From CAZJUP01 sp964549275 (lineage in GTDB: Bacteria; Fidelibacterota; Marinisomatia; Marinisomatales; TCS55), in NCBI GenBank assembly GCA_964549275.1, contig CAZJUP010000010.1, positions 1 to 64,000 on the forward strand: a stretch of 64,000 nucleotides of DNA, given 5' to 3'. This document shows, piece by piece, positions 48,701 to 57,672 of the stretch (position 1 is its first letter; every line of letters starts with the position of its first letter). The notes under the pieces are model-generated. The model was not told where the DNA came from and did no database searches. It saw nothing but the letters and a program-made list of their open reading frames with translations. Position numbers and translations under genes: made by a program.

Positions 48701-49461
48701 TCATCTTCAGAATGTAATAGCCCATCTTGTTCGCCTATTATTTCAATTGCAATTTCCATTAGGTTTTCCGGGATGCGTGTATCTGCGCCAATATTTTGTG
48801 TTAAATCGTATGTTCTGTCTCTACCCAGAGAAGAACCGGTAAAGACCATGATGCTTCTGGGTTCAATGGTTTCACCCGTCCCAATAGCAGTGTGTATTGT
48901 TGAAGCGGATATCCTTCTCATACCGTCCTCAGACACAGAAAATTTGAGCCATTTACCCTCATTGAAAATCACCGATTTAAAGTGTTTAATCTTTTGATGT
49001 ATCATCCAATGTTTTGCAATGTTCCAATTATGTATTTTTGGGGCAAGTAACAGCTCCTGCTGGGTTGTTGGAATTCTGGAGCTCGCATTCTCTGTCTGAA
49101 AAATAATGGTTATAATTTGCTTCTTCCAATATTGTCCTTTTCCATTTGCTGGATTAATATGTAAAGATGCTGTAAAGAGTCCATTAAGTTTCTGATGTCT
49201 CAGCCATCCTGTTTTTTGAGTAGATGATACTTTAAAGTTGTGTGAGGTTAATTCTGCTTTTGAGATGGACAGTTTCGGGTATTTTTCTGTTGGTAAGCCA
49301 AGGAGTAATGTCATCGGTTTAATATCTTCAGGAGATTCCCCTGTTGTTTCTACTCGCAAGATTAAGCGATTCTTTGTCGATTCAAGAGTACGAATTTCTA
49401 AACCCCCATACAAGATTGAGGCAAGTGAAAAAATTGAAAGCAGTCCTTTTTTGAAGTACAT
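45727..49461 (-). CDS. porU: T9SS C-terminal signal peptidase PorU (C25 gingipain family)
   Basis: A very large secreted protein (1244 residues) with a short signal peptide. The central part is a C25 peptidase domain: the catalytic His is in NYIGHGNPKQW and the Cys in IAGTCNWGHFD. In T9SS this sortase removes the C-terminal signal of cargo and attaches it to lipopolysaccharide. A sorting-like domain closes the protein (NFPNPFEEQTQF through NGVYLYRIRA), as in PorU itself. The subtilase at 1441-3480 carries a matching signal. Other T9SS parts (PorK-N, Sov) are not in the window. It is encoded at the start of a leftward run with maf. Confidence 0.9.
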   Translation of the reverse strand: MYFKKGLLSIFSLASILYGGLEIRTLESTKNRLILRVETTGESPEDIKPMTLLLGLPTEKYPKLSISKAELTSHNFKVSSTQKTGWLRHQKLNGLFTASLHINPANGKGQYWKKQIITIIFQTENASSRIPTTQQELLLAPKIHNWNIAKHWMIHQKIKHFKSVIFNEGKWLKFSVSEDGMRRISASTIHTAIGTGETIEPRSIMVFTGSSLGRDRTYDLTQNIGADTRIPENLMEIAIEIIGEQDGLLHSEDEIRFWGRGPSGFDINGENFSWHQNLYFTENTYWLFIPEDSALRGKRVQTSPEVTPELLTLEYGLSAVHLEVDKINPFESGLGWADVSINTNGTLIKDIELPHPVPTVQANGKIGFLGGEAVETRYGNTQHQVSVKFENLQLATLSWANLGQKSASFTVSENSISNGTNSFEFSNTSSNPNSTPYFDYLDLTYGRKLTTDQGDFTFVAPIKGHIATFIIEGSESEIWDISEPGNPQKIPTSSLEDQTRSTVQLPEDNLAHFSVFNSTVISEVSSLTIMGNKQFNVLRNSDPGVSHLIIGPDIFKNSSSPLVEHRGNSRFIPLESIYDEFSGGNPDPMAIRHFLQWTQEYWMEPRPYCAFLLGDTDYDYRNITGQSQNILPTIEVGILYSHATDDRLASFNGFIPEIALGRYPAKTVEEVDNFVEKIIEFESHRPPGAWKQRVTLVADDPARPERELYELPTGKSHTANSERLNRIIPPFMEVNKLYMVEYPEVSDGTMFGVTKPEATKALFQSVSEGTVLINYIGHGNPKQWAQEKLLYINEDRNDAQALKAEMKLPIWIAGTCNWGHFDQLGEESFAEELIRIPMDGASAIISTTRGITVSSNIMYLERIFKSFFPDGGLTSGTVGTVLQSVKTGGTDGELFHLFGDPGMPVPIPDKLITDAVVSSDSLKTLEIGTVSGSHPLSNGEGIITLQDGSKTVSKEFNFLSTTQEISYEQNGPVLFRGRFSFEEGAFASEFRVPKDITYSPNPSNIRFILNSNESEAIGGVGNITLLLGPPSTDTEGPIITFETDLKRILRSGDHLNPDETLVIRLSDPLGINISGETGHELYLKNHTSKETEFLSGRFVYDLNSLTTGIISYPLPNDLEKISLKVQAWDNANNPSEQEILLSRLLRNKLTLLHVLNFPNPFEEQTQFTFELTSSAEVSVDIYTLGGRRIKTLYPVLLSMGYHALDWDGRDAYGNPLANGVYLYRIRAKNHDQSVSAIGRLAKFR

Positions 49462-49651
49462 AAGGTCAGAAATTTACAGTAGGATAATATGTGGTTCTGT
49501 ATAGGAATTGACTAACTCAAAATATTTACTTTGATATTTTTTCTCCTGGTATAAAAATTGAATCACATTTAATGGGTGATGTAATTTCAAATTCAGATAT
49601 TACTGGAAAATATAAAATTATCATTAAGTCATTTTTGCGAAAGGAAAATCT

Positions 49652-51913
49652 GTGTTTGATTTTGATATGATTCAAAAAGTATATAGTCGAATGGGAAAAC
49701 GGGTAAAAGAAACCAGAAAAATTTTGAACCGTCCCTTAACCCTCGCTGAAAAAATATTATACAGCCATCTTTCAGGATGGGATGGCACCGAGGCTTATGT
49801 CCGGGGGGAATCTTATGTTGATTTTGCGCCAGACAGAGTAGCGATGCAGGATGCCACTGCCCAAATGGCCCTCCTTCAATTTATGATGGCCGGTAAGGAG
49901 AAAGTCGCTGTACCGTCCACCACGCACTGTGACCATCTCATTCAGGCAAAAGTCAATGCAGACACCGACTTGGAAATCGCCAGGAACAAGAATAACGAAG
50001 TCTATGAATTTTTAGAATCGGTCTCAAATAAATATGGGGTTGGGTTTTGGAAACCCGGAGCGGGAATTATACATCAGGTCGTATTGGAGAACTATGCTTT
50101 TCCCGGTGGAATGATGATAGGTACAGACAGTCATACGGTGAATGCTGGTGGACTTGGGATGGTGGCTATCGGTGTAGGAGGGGCTGATGCAGTGGATGTG
50201 ATGGCCGGCATGCCCTGGGAATTGAAATTTCCGAAATTGATTGGTGTAAAACTCACCGGAGAAATGAACGGATGGACCTCAGCCAAAGACGTCATATTGA
50301 AAGTGGCAGGTATTCTCACCGTTAAAGGGGGTACGGGAGCTATTATTGAATATTTCGGTCCTGGGGCAACGGCTATGAGTTGTACTGGTAAAGGGACAAT
50401 TTGTAACATGGGAGCAGAAGTTGGAGCTACAACTTCTATATTTGCCTACGATGAAAACATGGCGAATTATCTGAAGGCAACAAACCGGACTAAAGTTGCT
50501 GAATTGGCGGATGGAATAGCAGAACATTTACTAGCCGATGATGAAGTCTATGCAAACCCTGAGCAATATTTTGATCAAGTCATTGAAATCAATTTATCTG
50601 AGCTTGAACCGCATTTAAATGGTCCCTTTACACCCGATAGGTCAACTCCCATATCAAAAATGGCAAAAGCAGCTAAAGAAAATGATTGGCCCACTTCGGT
50701 AGAAGTGGGACTGATCGGCTCCTGCACAAATTCTTCCTACGAGGATATATCAAGAGCGGCTTCCATTGCAAAACAGGCTGTGGATAAAGGATTGAAGCCA
50801 AAAGCTGATTTCACCATAACTCCAGGATCTGAACTAGTACGGTACACCATTGAACGAGATGGCTTTATTAATATTTTTAATGAATTGGGAGCCAATGTTT
50901 TTGCCAATGCTTGCGGTCCATGCATTGGTCAGTGGGCCAGAGAAGGAGCGGAGAAAGAAGAAAAAAATTCTATTGTTCATTCGTTTAACAGAAATTTTGC
51001 AAAAAGGGCTGATGGAAATCCCAATACCCATGCGTTTGTTGCCTCTCCTGAAATGGTCACTGCTTTAGCCATTGCCGGTGACTTAACCTTTAACCCTTTG
51101 ACAGACTCCTTAATCAATGAAAAAGGAGAAACAGTATCTTTAGATTTACCAGCAGGAGAGGAGCTTCCTTCAAAAGGATTTGACGTCGAAGACATGGGCT
51201 ACCAAGCACCGGCGAAGGATGGGCGGCAAATTAGGGTTTCGGTGAATCCAGACTCTGAACGCCTCCAATTGTTGACGCCTTTCACACCCTGGGATGGAAA
51301 GAATATTACCCAAATGAAGTTGTTAATCAAAGCCAAAGGCAAATGTACTACTGACCATATTTCAATGGCAGGACCCTGGCTTTATTACAGAGGACATTTA
51401 GATAATATTTCGAATAATCTCCTGATTGGGGCTGTCAATGCCTTTAATGAAGCAACCAATAAAGTAAAGAACCAGATTACCGGTGAATATGAGGCTGTAC
51501 CGGATACGCAAAGGGTGTATAAAGATTTAGGAATTTCGACCCTGGTTGTTGGAGATGAAAATTATGGAGAAGGATCCTCCCGGGAACATGCCGCCATGGA
51601 ACCTCGCCATTTGGGTGTCAATGCTGTTCTTGTCCGTTCATTTGCGCGTATTCATGAAACAAACCTGAAAAAGCAGGGGATGTTGGCGCTGACGTTTGCT
51701 GAAAAAACTGATTATGATATCATCCAAGAAGATGATACATTTGATTTTGTTGATTTGGATAAATTTGCGCCCAAAACTCAACTGACCTTACTGGCACGGC
51801 ATAAAGATGGATCCAAAGATATGATCATTTGCAACCATACTTACAATGAAGCTCAAATCGAGTGGTTTAGAGCAGGGTCTGCATTAAACTTGATTCGCTC
51901 AAGACAGTCGTAA
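49652..51913 (+). CDS. acnA: Aconitate hydratase (mitochondrial type)
   Basis: A 753-residue TCA-cycle enzyme isomerising citrate to isocitrate. [4Fe-4S] ligands are visible as SCTNSSYED (one Cys) and ACGPCIGQW (two Cys). Substrate contacts include the [14 protein letters not shown] segment and DHISMAGPW. Length and order match the mitochondrial-type aconitase common in Bacteroidota. The start is GTG at 49652 with AAAGGA at 49640-49645. It is divergent from porU across 190 nt, which contain the promoters of both genes. Confidence 0.95.
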   Translation: MFDFDMIQKVYSRMGKRVKETRKILNRPLTLAEKILYSHLSGWDGTEAYVRGESYVDFAPDRVAMQDATAQMALLQFMMAGKEKVAVPSTTHCDHLIQAKVNADTDLEIARNKNNEVYEFLESVSNKYGVGFWKPGAGIIHQVVLENYAFPGGMMIGTDSHTVNAGGLGMVAIGVGGADAVDVMAGMPWELKFPKLIGVKLTGEMNGWTSAKDVILKVAGILTVKGGTGAIIEYFGPGATAMSCTGKGTICNMGAEVGATTSIFAYDENMANYLKATNRTKVAELADGIAEHLLADDEVYANPEQYFDQVIEINLSELEPHLNGPFTPDRSTPISKMAKAAKENDWPTSVEVGLIGSCTNSSYEDISRAASIAKQAVDKGLKPKADFTITPGSELVRYTIERDGFINIFNELGANVFANACGPCIGQWAREGAEKEEKNSIVHSFNRNFAKRADGNPNTHAFVASPEMVTALAIAGDLTFNPLTDSLINEKGETVSLDLPAGEELPSKGFDVEDMGYQAPAKDGRQIRVSVNPDSERLQLLTPFTPWDGKNITQMKLLIKAKGKCTTDHISMAGPWLYYRGHLDNISNNLLIGAVNAFNEATNKVKNQITGEYEAVPDTQRVYKDLGISTLVVGDENYGEGSSREHAAMEPRHLGVNAVLVRSFARIHETNLKKQGMLALTFAEKTDYDIIQEDDTFDFVDLDKFAPKTQLTLLARHKDGSKDMIICNHTYNEAQIEWFRAGSALNLIRSRQS

Positions 51914-52022
51914 ATCTTTCGGATAACTTCACTTTTTCAGAATAGGCATTGGTGGTCTGAAGCTGAAAGTAGTGATTAGGCCAAACGAGCCCCATTGAAC
52001 TAAAAATTGAGAAACTATACCT

Positions 52023-53597
52023 ATGAAAATTCTTGTTTCTGACCCCATCACAGACGCTGGACTTAATATCCTGAAATCGGGAGGGTTTGATGTCCTTTAT
52101 CTGCCGGAGGCTACAGCAAGTGAAAAGGCTGAAGCCGGCGTGGATGTTCAAGGATGGATAATTCGTAGCGGAACAAGGATCAGTGGAGAAATGATTGAAT
52201 CGGCGAAAAACCTTCAGGTTATAGGCCGGGCTGGTGTTGGGGTTGATAATATTGATATTACAGCTGCCACACGAAAAGGTGTCGTGGTGATGAATACCCC
52301 CGATGTCAATACCATTTCTGCAGCAGAACATACGTTAGGATTAATCTTAGCCCTTTCGAGAAATATACCCTCTGGACATAGAGGACTTATGAACGGGGAA
52401 TGGAACCGAAATGCATTGGTGGGTTCTGAATTAAGAAATAAAACATTAGGCATAATAGGAATGGGGAAAATCGGGCGGGAAGTTTTACAGCGATGCCGCT
52501 CATTTGGGATGAATATATTGGGTTATGACCCTTATTTAGGGCAGGAAATGTTTAACCCGGAAGAAGTGAAAATTGTTGAATTGGATGACCTCACAAGAAA
52601 TTCAGACTATATATCGCTTCATGTACCCCTTACAGATAATACTCGTGATTTATTTGATTATCACCGCTTGTCTATGATGAAGCGTGGAGCCAGGATTATC
52701 AATGTTGCAAGAGGGGGGATTGTTAACGAAAACGATTTAGCTAAGGCGCTTGACGAAGGACTTATTGATGGTGCAGCCATTGATGTGTTCAGTGATGAAC
52801 CGATAAATAAGAACCATCCATTGGTTTCGGCTAGAAATATTGTACTTACACCCCATTTGGGGGCCTCAACACAGGAAGCAAAAGAGGGTGTGAGTCGGTC
52901 TATTTGCGAACAAGTGAGAGATTATCTTCTTCACCAAAAATTAGCCAATGCCATTAATATGCCCATAAAAGACTTAGCAAAACTGAATGAAATACAACCT
53001 CATCTTGATTTGGCTGAAACCATGGGTAAAATTCAAAGTCAACTTTCGGAGGGAAGTATCCGCTCTCTTCACGTTGAATGTGCCGGTACGATAGAAGAAG
53101 CCAAGCCTATAGCGCTGGCCTTTATAAAAGGGATGCTGCAGGATAGAATTCCGGAACGCATTAATTACATCAACGCTGAATCCCTGGCTGTGGAAAGGGG
53201 GATAAGAGTCGAACACAGTTATACTTCAGACAGTGGCGTTTATACGAATCTGATGAGGACTCGGGTAACCAGTAAGTGTGGCGAGAAAATTCTTCAAGGG
53301 AGTATTTTTGAAGGAAATCAGCCCCGATTGGTTAATATTTTGGGATTTGAAATGGATATTACTCCCAAAGGAACTATGCTGTTCGCCCATAACAAAGATG
53401 TTCCCGGAGTGATCGGGAGAGTCGGAACTCTGCTGGGAGAGGCAAAAATCAATATTGGGGCTTATATACTCAGCCGTCAGTCTGAAGATGGAGAAGCCTT
53501 TGCTGTTATTCGTGTGGACAGTTCATTGTCTGATGGAATATTAAACAGCCTTAATGCACTGCCGGAAATATTAGATGTACGCCAATTGAAGACGTAA
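52023..53597 (+). CDS. serA: D-3-phosphoglycerate dehydrogenase
   Basis: A 524-residue NAD enzyme opening serine biosynthesis. The substrate/cofactor domain shows GRAGVGVDNID, the Rossmann GMGKIGREV, Arg in NVARGGIVNE and the catalytic His in TPHLGAST. An intervening domain and a C-terminal ACT domain (about 450-524; GTMLFAHNKDVPGVIGRVG) indicate the long, allosterically regulated form. It precedes gatB by 1 nt, so they are likely co-transcribed. Confidence 0.95.
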   Translation: MKILVSDPITDAGLNILKSGGFDVLYLPEATASEKAEAGVDVQGWIIRSGTRISGEMIESAKNLQVIGRAGVGVDNIDITAATRKGVVVMNTPDVNTISAAEHTLGLILALSRNIPSGHRGLMNGEWNRNALVGSELRNKTLGIIGMGKIGREVLQRCRSFGMNILGYDPYLGQEMFNPEEVKIVELDDLTRNSDYISLHVPLTDNTRDLFDYHRLSMMKRGARIINVARGGIVNENDLAKALDEGLIDGAAIDVFSDEPINKNHPLVSARNIVLTPHLGASTQEAKEGVSRSICEQVRDYLLHQKLANAINMPIKDLAKLNEIQPHLDLAETMGKIQSQLSEGSIRSLHVECAGTIEEAKPIALAFIKGMLQDRIPERINYINAESLAVERGIRVEHSYTSDSGVYTNLMRTRVTSKCGEKILQGSIFEGNQPRLVNILGFEMDITPKGTMLFAHNKDVPGVIGRVGTLLGEAKINIGAYILSRQSEDGEAFAVIRVDSSLSDGILNSLNALPEILDVRQLKT

Positions 53598-53598
53598 T

Positions 53599-55053
53599 AT
53601 GGACAGTATTCAATCCTTTGGAAAGGGGAACTGGGAGCCGGTTATCGGTCTGGAAGTCCATGTCCATCTGGCTACAAAAACTAAATTATTTTGCGGATGT
53701 GAATTGGCATATAGTGCATCTCCAAATTCATACACTTGTCCCGTATGCCAGGGGTTACCCGGTGTTCTGCCTGTTCCAAATGAGCAGGCCATTGAATTTG
53801 CTTTAAAAATGGGTGTTGCCGTTGAAGGAAATATCAATCTAAAAAGTCGTTTTGCAAGAAAGCATTATTTTTATCCAGACCTTCCTAAAGGATATCAAAT
53901 TTCCCAATTTGAAGAACCGATCATTCATGGGGGTCAAGTTCCTATCTGGTGGGAAGGGCATTTAATGAATATTCCCTTAACCCGTATTCATTTAGAGGAA
54001 GATGCGGGAAAGATCGTACATGCTCCTGATACGAACACATCATTGATTGATTTGAACCGGTGTGGTTCTCCATTAATTGAAATTGTAACAGACCCTGCCA
54101 TATCCTATCCAAAACAAGCGGCTTTATATCTTGAAAGAATTCGTCAAACGGTGAGATATTTGAAAATATCCGAAGGAAATATGGAAAAAGGGCAACTGCG
54201 TTGTGATGCAAATATTTCTCTCCGTCCACGAGGATTGACACAACTCGGGACTAAAACTGAAATAAAAAACCTGAATTCAATACGAAGCGTTGAAAAAGCT
54301 CTTCATTATGAAATAAAGCGACAATCCAAAGTGTTGGAAAAAGGAGAATCTGTGGTACAGGGGACCTATCTCTGGGATGAAAAAACAGAAAAAAGTGAAT
54401 TGATGCGGACGAAAGAAGAAGCGCAAGATTACCGGTATATGCCTGATCCGGATCTGCCGGTAATAAATATTAATCCCCTCACTTTGGGAAAATACACATC
54501 TGCCCTCCCGGAATTACCCCATATTAAAGAGCAGCGCTGGAAAAAAGATTATCACTTAAAGGAAGAAGAAATCCAGATTTTATCTCGCGATGAGGCAATT
54601 GCTGATTATTTTGACGCATGTATTCAAGAGGGCGTTACCGGAAAATTAGCTTCTAATTGGATACGTGGAGAGTTGCTGGCCTTAATAAATGAATTTAACT
54701 TGACCATTGATGAATTAAAAATTAACCCCAAAAGAATAGCAGGCTTGATAAAAGCAGTAGAGGAAGGGATTATTAACAGGCTTATGGCTAAAGAAGTCCT
54801 CCATAAAATGCAGAGTGATGAGCGATCGGCAGAAGAAATTATTCAAGCAGAAGGATTGGTGCAGGATTCAAATATGGACTCATTGTTGTCGCAGGTAAAA
54901 GCAGTTTTGGATCAGTTTCCGGGTGAAGTGGAACGCTATAAAAATGGGAAAAAAGGATTATTGGGATTTTTTGTGGGGCAAGTCATGAAAGAGACGAAAG
55001 GAAAATCCAATCCGGAGGTATTAAAGGAAATTCTGGAAGAAAAATTGGGATGA
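53599..55053 (+). CDS. gatB: Aspartyl/glutamyl-tRNA amidotransferase subunit B
   Basis: A 484-residue GatB. It shows the N-terminal GLEVHVHLATKTKLFCGC, a Zn site of four Cys (FCGC and CPVC), the DLPKGYQISQ motif, and a C-terminal YqeY-like domain. It amidates mischarged Glu-tRNA(Gln) and/or Asp-tRNA(Asn) together with GatA and GatC, which are not visible here. Its stop overlaps the FAD oxidoreductase start (ATGA). Confidence 0.95.
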   Translation: MDSIQSFGKGNWEPVIGLEVHVHLATKTKLFCGCELAYSASPNSYTCPVCQGLPGVLPVPNEQAIEFALKMGVAVEGNINLKSRFARKHYFYPDLPKGYQISQFEEPIIHGGQVPIWWEGHLMNIPLTRIHLEEDAGKIVHAPDTNTSLIDLNRCGSPLIEIVTDPAISYPKQAALYLERIRQTVRYLKISEGNMEKGQLRCDANISLRPRGLTQLGTKTEIKNLNSIRSVEKALHYEIKRQSKVLEKGESVVQGTYLWDEKTEKSELMRTKEEAQDYRYMPDPDLPVININPLTLGKYTSALPELPHIKEQRWKKDYHLKEEEIQILSRDEAIADYFDACIQEGVTGKLASNWIRGELLALINEFNLTIDELKINPKRIAGLIKAVEEGIINRLMAKEVLHKMQSDERSAEEIIQAEGLVQDSNMDSLLSQVKAVLDQFPGEVERYKNGKKGLLGFFVGQVMKETKGKSNPEVLKEILEEKLG

Positions 55054-56096
55054 AAGCCATATCAATTGCAGGAGCCGGGGTAGGCGGAATGACCGCGGCC
55101 TTTTTGCTGGCATCGAAAGGATACCCTGTTAAAATTTATGAAAAGTGCAAAACCATTGGGGGTTCACGCCACGGCGATTTTGAAGGAATTGAAAATTGGA
55201 TTTATTCAACACCTCCTGAATCATTTTTTTCCCAATTACACTTACCCTGGGCGAAATTGGATAAAACTTCTGTGTATGAATTTTCAGTTCATACCGGTTT
55301 GAATTCCCCTTATCAAGTCAAGTCGAGCCAACCCTTTTTTCACATGATCCGTCGGGGTGGGGAAAAGAATGATTTAGATACATATTTGTATGAGCTTTGC
55401 CTTGAGAAAAATGTCGAATTCTTCTTCAACCAGGATGCTCCAGAATGTATGGATATTGTTGCCACAGGGTCAAAAAATGCAAATGCCTATATTCAAGGGA
55501 TTTCATTTAAGACAGAATTAAAAAACCAGGTCCACTTGTTACTTGGGGATACTTATGCTCCAAAAGGATATGCCTACCTTATCATTTTAAATGGGAGGGG
55601 AACATTAGCCTCTGCTTTTAAAAAATCAAAGTACTCCACCTCTCCATTGGAAAATTCCTTACAATATTTCAATTCAATAGGACTCCCGATTCCCAAGGGG
55701 GGTTCCTTTGCCGGACGAGGGAGTTTTTCATTCCCAATCGGTAATACAATGTCCCATCCCTATTTGATTGGAGAAAGGGGTGGATTTCAGGATTTCCTGT
55801 TTGGTTTTGGCATTCGGATGGCCATGGCATCGGGTCAGGCAGTTGCGTATAAAATAATGGGTTTGAACTTGAAGGCTAATCGATTAATGAAAGAGATTAA
55901 TCGAAAACGGAAACTTTCCTATATGAATCGCATATTGTATGAAAGATTAACGGATAAACAAAAATTGGGATTAACGAAAAGGTTTTCACAAGCTACTAAT
56001 CCTCTCAAAATTTTATCTCAGATCTACCAGTGGAATATCAGAAAATATTTGCGATTACAACAATTGAAAAGAGAATATGAAATACGTTTTTCTTAG
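55050..56096 (+). CDS. FAD-dependent oxidoreductase, geranylgeranyl-reductase-like
   Basis: A 348-residue flavoprotein. The N-terminal Rossmann fold has GAGVGGMTAAFLLASKGYPV followed by an acidic YEKC, typical of FAD binding; a later GNTMSHPYLIGERGG-type segment is the second FAD contact. The overall pattern recalls the geranylgeranyl reductase or squalene-epoxidase-like family of lipid-modifying flavoproteins, but the substrate cannot be told. The gene is coupled to gatB by a 4-nt overlap and to a small membrane protein downstream. Confidence 0.75.
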   Translation: MKAISIAGAGVGGMTAAFLLASKGYPVKIYEKCKTIGGSRHGDFEGIENWIYSTPPESFFSQLHLPWAKLDKTSVYEFSVHTGLNSPYQVKSSQPFFHMIRRGGEKNDLDTYLYELCLEKNVEFFFNQDAPECMDIVATGSKNANAYIQGISFKTELKNQVHLLLGDTYAPKGYAYLIILNGRGTLASAFKKSKYSTSPLENSLQYFNSIGLPIPKGGSFAGRGSFSFPIGNTMSHPYLIGERGGFQDFLFGFGIRMAMASGQAVAYKIMGLNLKANRLMKEINRKRKLSYMNRILYERLTDKQKLGLTKRFSQATNPLKILSQIYQWNIRKYLRLQQLKREYEIRFS

Positions 56097-56244
56097 AAGT
56101 ATCCAAGTCATGGCAATGGGGATTTTAATTTCCGGATTAATATGGGGAATCCGGGAGAACAATGTCATGCTGGAACTAAATGCGCTAATTTTTGGAGCCG
56201 GTTTATTTTATATTGCAAACATGTTTTTGGAGAAAAGCAAATAA
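56077..56244 (+). CDS. Small membrane protein (55 residues), function unknown
   Basis: A short ORF below usual size cut-offs. Its ATG overlaps the end of the flavoprotein gene by 20 nt and follows AAAAGAGAAT, a reasonable ribosome binding site. The translation begins MKYVFLRSIQVMAMG and has two hydrophobic stretches (about 10-25 and 36-50). No family is recognised. Coding status rests on start context, reading-frame length and hydrophobicity only. Confidence 0.55.
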   Translation: MKYVFLRSIQVMAMGILISGLIWGIRENNVMLELNALIFGAGLFYIANMFLEKSK

Positions 56245-56300
56245 TTGCATCATGATAATACTGTCAATAAATTTGAATAACCTGAATGGAGAATTCACCT

Positions 56301-56762
56301 ATGTCTAAACTTTGGGAAGACTTAAAAAAGAATATGAAAGACTGGAGCAATGCTGCTGTAGAAAAGGCGGAGGAGGTGAGTAAAATCGCCGTAGCCAAAA
56401 CAGAAGAATTGACAAAAATCAGTAAAATAAAAATTGAAATTCACCAACTCCAGCGGGATCAAAACAAAGCCAAAGAATCGTTGGGCCAATTGGTTTATGA
56501 CCAGGCAAAGGAAGATAATATGGTGAACTTTACGGGGAATTCAGAATTTTTTACTTTTGTAGGAAAGATTGAAGACCTTCAGTCCTCCATAGATGAAAAA
56601 GAGGTTGCTATACAGCAAATTAAAGAAGAGTATAATATTCGGGAAACTGATATCACAACAGCTATGGAACAAATGGAGGGTGAATTGAAAACCGAAGAAG
56701 CCACGGATTCGGAGAGCGAAAAAGAATCTACCCCTAACGACGATCCTAATGAAGAAAAATAA
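56301..56762 (+). CDS. Coiled-coil protein, function unknown
   Basis: A 153-residue, highly charged, alpha-helical protein. Two long heptad-like helices (about 8-70 and 85-125) are separated by a short hinge with a conserved-looking FTGNSEFF; an acidic Ser/Glu tail closes it. There is no signal peptide or membrane segment. ATG at 56301 is chosen because GGAGAA (56288-56293) is at the right distance; a frame from 56286 would add five residues. It lies 5 nt before the sigma factor gene, so the two are probably one transcript. I do not recognise the family. Confidence 0.7.
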   Translation: MSKLWEDLKKNMKDWSNAAVEKAEEVSKIAVAKTEELTKISKIKIEIHQLQRDQNKAKESLGQLVYDQAKEDNMVNFTGNSEFFTFVGKIEDLQSSIDEKEVAIQQIKEEYNIRETDITTAMEQMEGELKTEEATDSESEKESTPNDDPNEEK

Positions 56763-56767
56763 CGCGA

Positions 56768-57616
56768 TTGGCTTCCCAAACGTCCTATAAAAAGTCAAAA
56801 CATGCTGCATTAGAGCAGTATCTCCAAGAAATCAAAGAATTGGATCCTCTGACACCGGACGAAGAAGTTACCATAGCTCAACGGGCAAAATCCGGAGATC
56901 AAGACGCTTTTAATATTCTTGTTACCCATAATCTTCGTTTTGTCGTTGCAGTGGCAAAAAAATTCACCGGGCAAGGTATTCCATTCGAAGATTTAATTAA
57001 TGAGGGGAATCTGGGTCTGATGAAAGCGGTTTCCCGTTACGATGAATCTCGAGGATTTCGATTTATATCCTATGCCGTGTGGTGGATTTCTCAACGAATT
57101 CGCCATGCAATCAATAAAACGGGGCGAACCATCCGCCTTCCGGCCAGCGTATCCGAATCAATGGGGAAACTATTCAAACAATCTATTGAATTAGAGCAGG
57201 TTATTGAACGAGAGCCAACATCAGAAGAATTAGCCGAGCTGACGGATACAACGACCAAGTGGGTAGAAGAAATGATCCAAGCCAGTGGAGAAACCTATTC
57301 ACTGGATAAGCCTATGGATGATTCAAATAACACTCGTCTTGATTTTATCATTTCAGAAGATGATCGTCCCGAAAAAGAATTATTTATTCAATCTCTTAAA
57401 CACGAAATCATCAATGTATTACATACCTTGGATGAGCGGGAAGAATACGTATTGCGATCTTATTTCGGATTAGACGGAAAAGATCCAAAAAATCTGGAAG
57501 AAATTGGTAATGAATTTGGATTGACAGGAGAAAGAATTCGACAGATAAAAACCCGAGCCTTGCAGCGGCTACGCCACACAACACGATCCCATTTACTGAA
57601 AATGTATCTTCATTAA
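56768..57616 (+). CDS. rpoD: RNA polymerase primary sigma factor, short Bacteroidota-like type
   Basis: A 282-residue sigma-70 family protein. Region 1.2 starts early (YLQEIKELDPLTP); region 2 has the core-binding LRFVVAVAKKF and the -10-reading YAVWWISQRIRHAI; region 4 has the HTH LEEIGNEFGLTGERIRQIKTRAL. It lacks region 1.1 and the non-conserved insert of E. coli RpoD, matching the about 287-residue primary sigma factor of Bacteroidota. The start is a TTG at 56768. Whether it is the only primary sigma factor cannot be seen here. Confidence 0.9.
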   Translation: MASQTSYKKSKHAALEQYLQEIKELDPLTPDEEVTIAQRAKSGDQDAFNILVTHNLRFVVAVAKKFTGQGIPFEDLINEGNLGLMKAVSRYDESRGFRFISYAVWWISQRIRHAINKTGRTIRLPASVSESMGKLFKQSIELEQVIEREPTSEELAELTDTTTKWVEEMIQASGETYSLDKPMDDSNNTRLDFIISEDDRPEKELFIQSLKHEIINVLHTLDEREEYVLRSYFGLDGKDPKNLEEIGNEFGLTGERIRQIKTRALQRLRHTTRSHLLKMYLH

Positions 57617-57672
57617 ATCCGTTGAACTGTTTCCACAAAAATATGTAGGTTCTTATACTAAACTGACGTCGT

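Noticed and set aside
49508..49555. TTGACT ... TATAAA as the acnA promoter
   Set aside because: The boxes are about 36 nt apart, too far for a sigma-70 promoter; other pairings were poor matches.
51867..52331. Minus-strand ORF of 154 codons spanning the acnA-serA gap
   Set aside because: It is antisense to the ends of two well-supported genes, has no ribosome binding site and its translation (many Cys, His, Asn) looks like a shadow frame.
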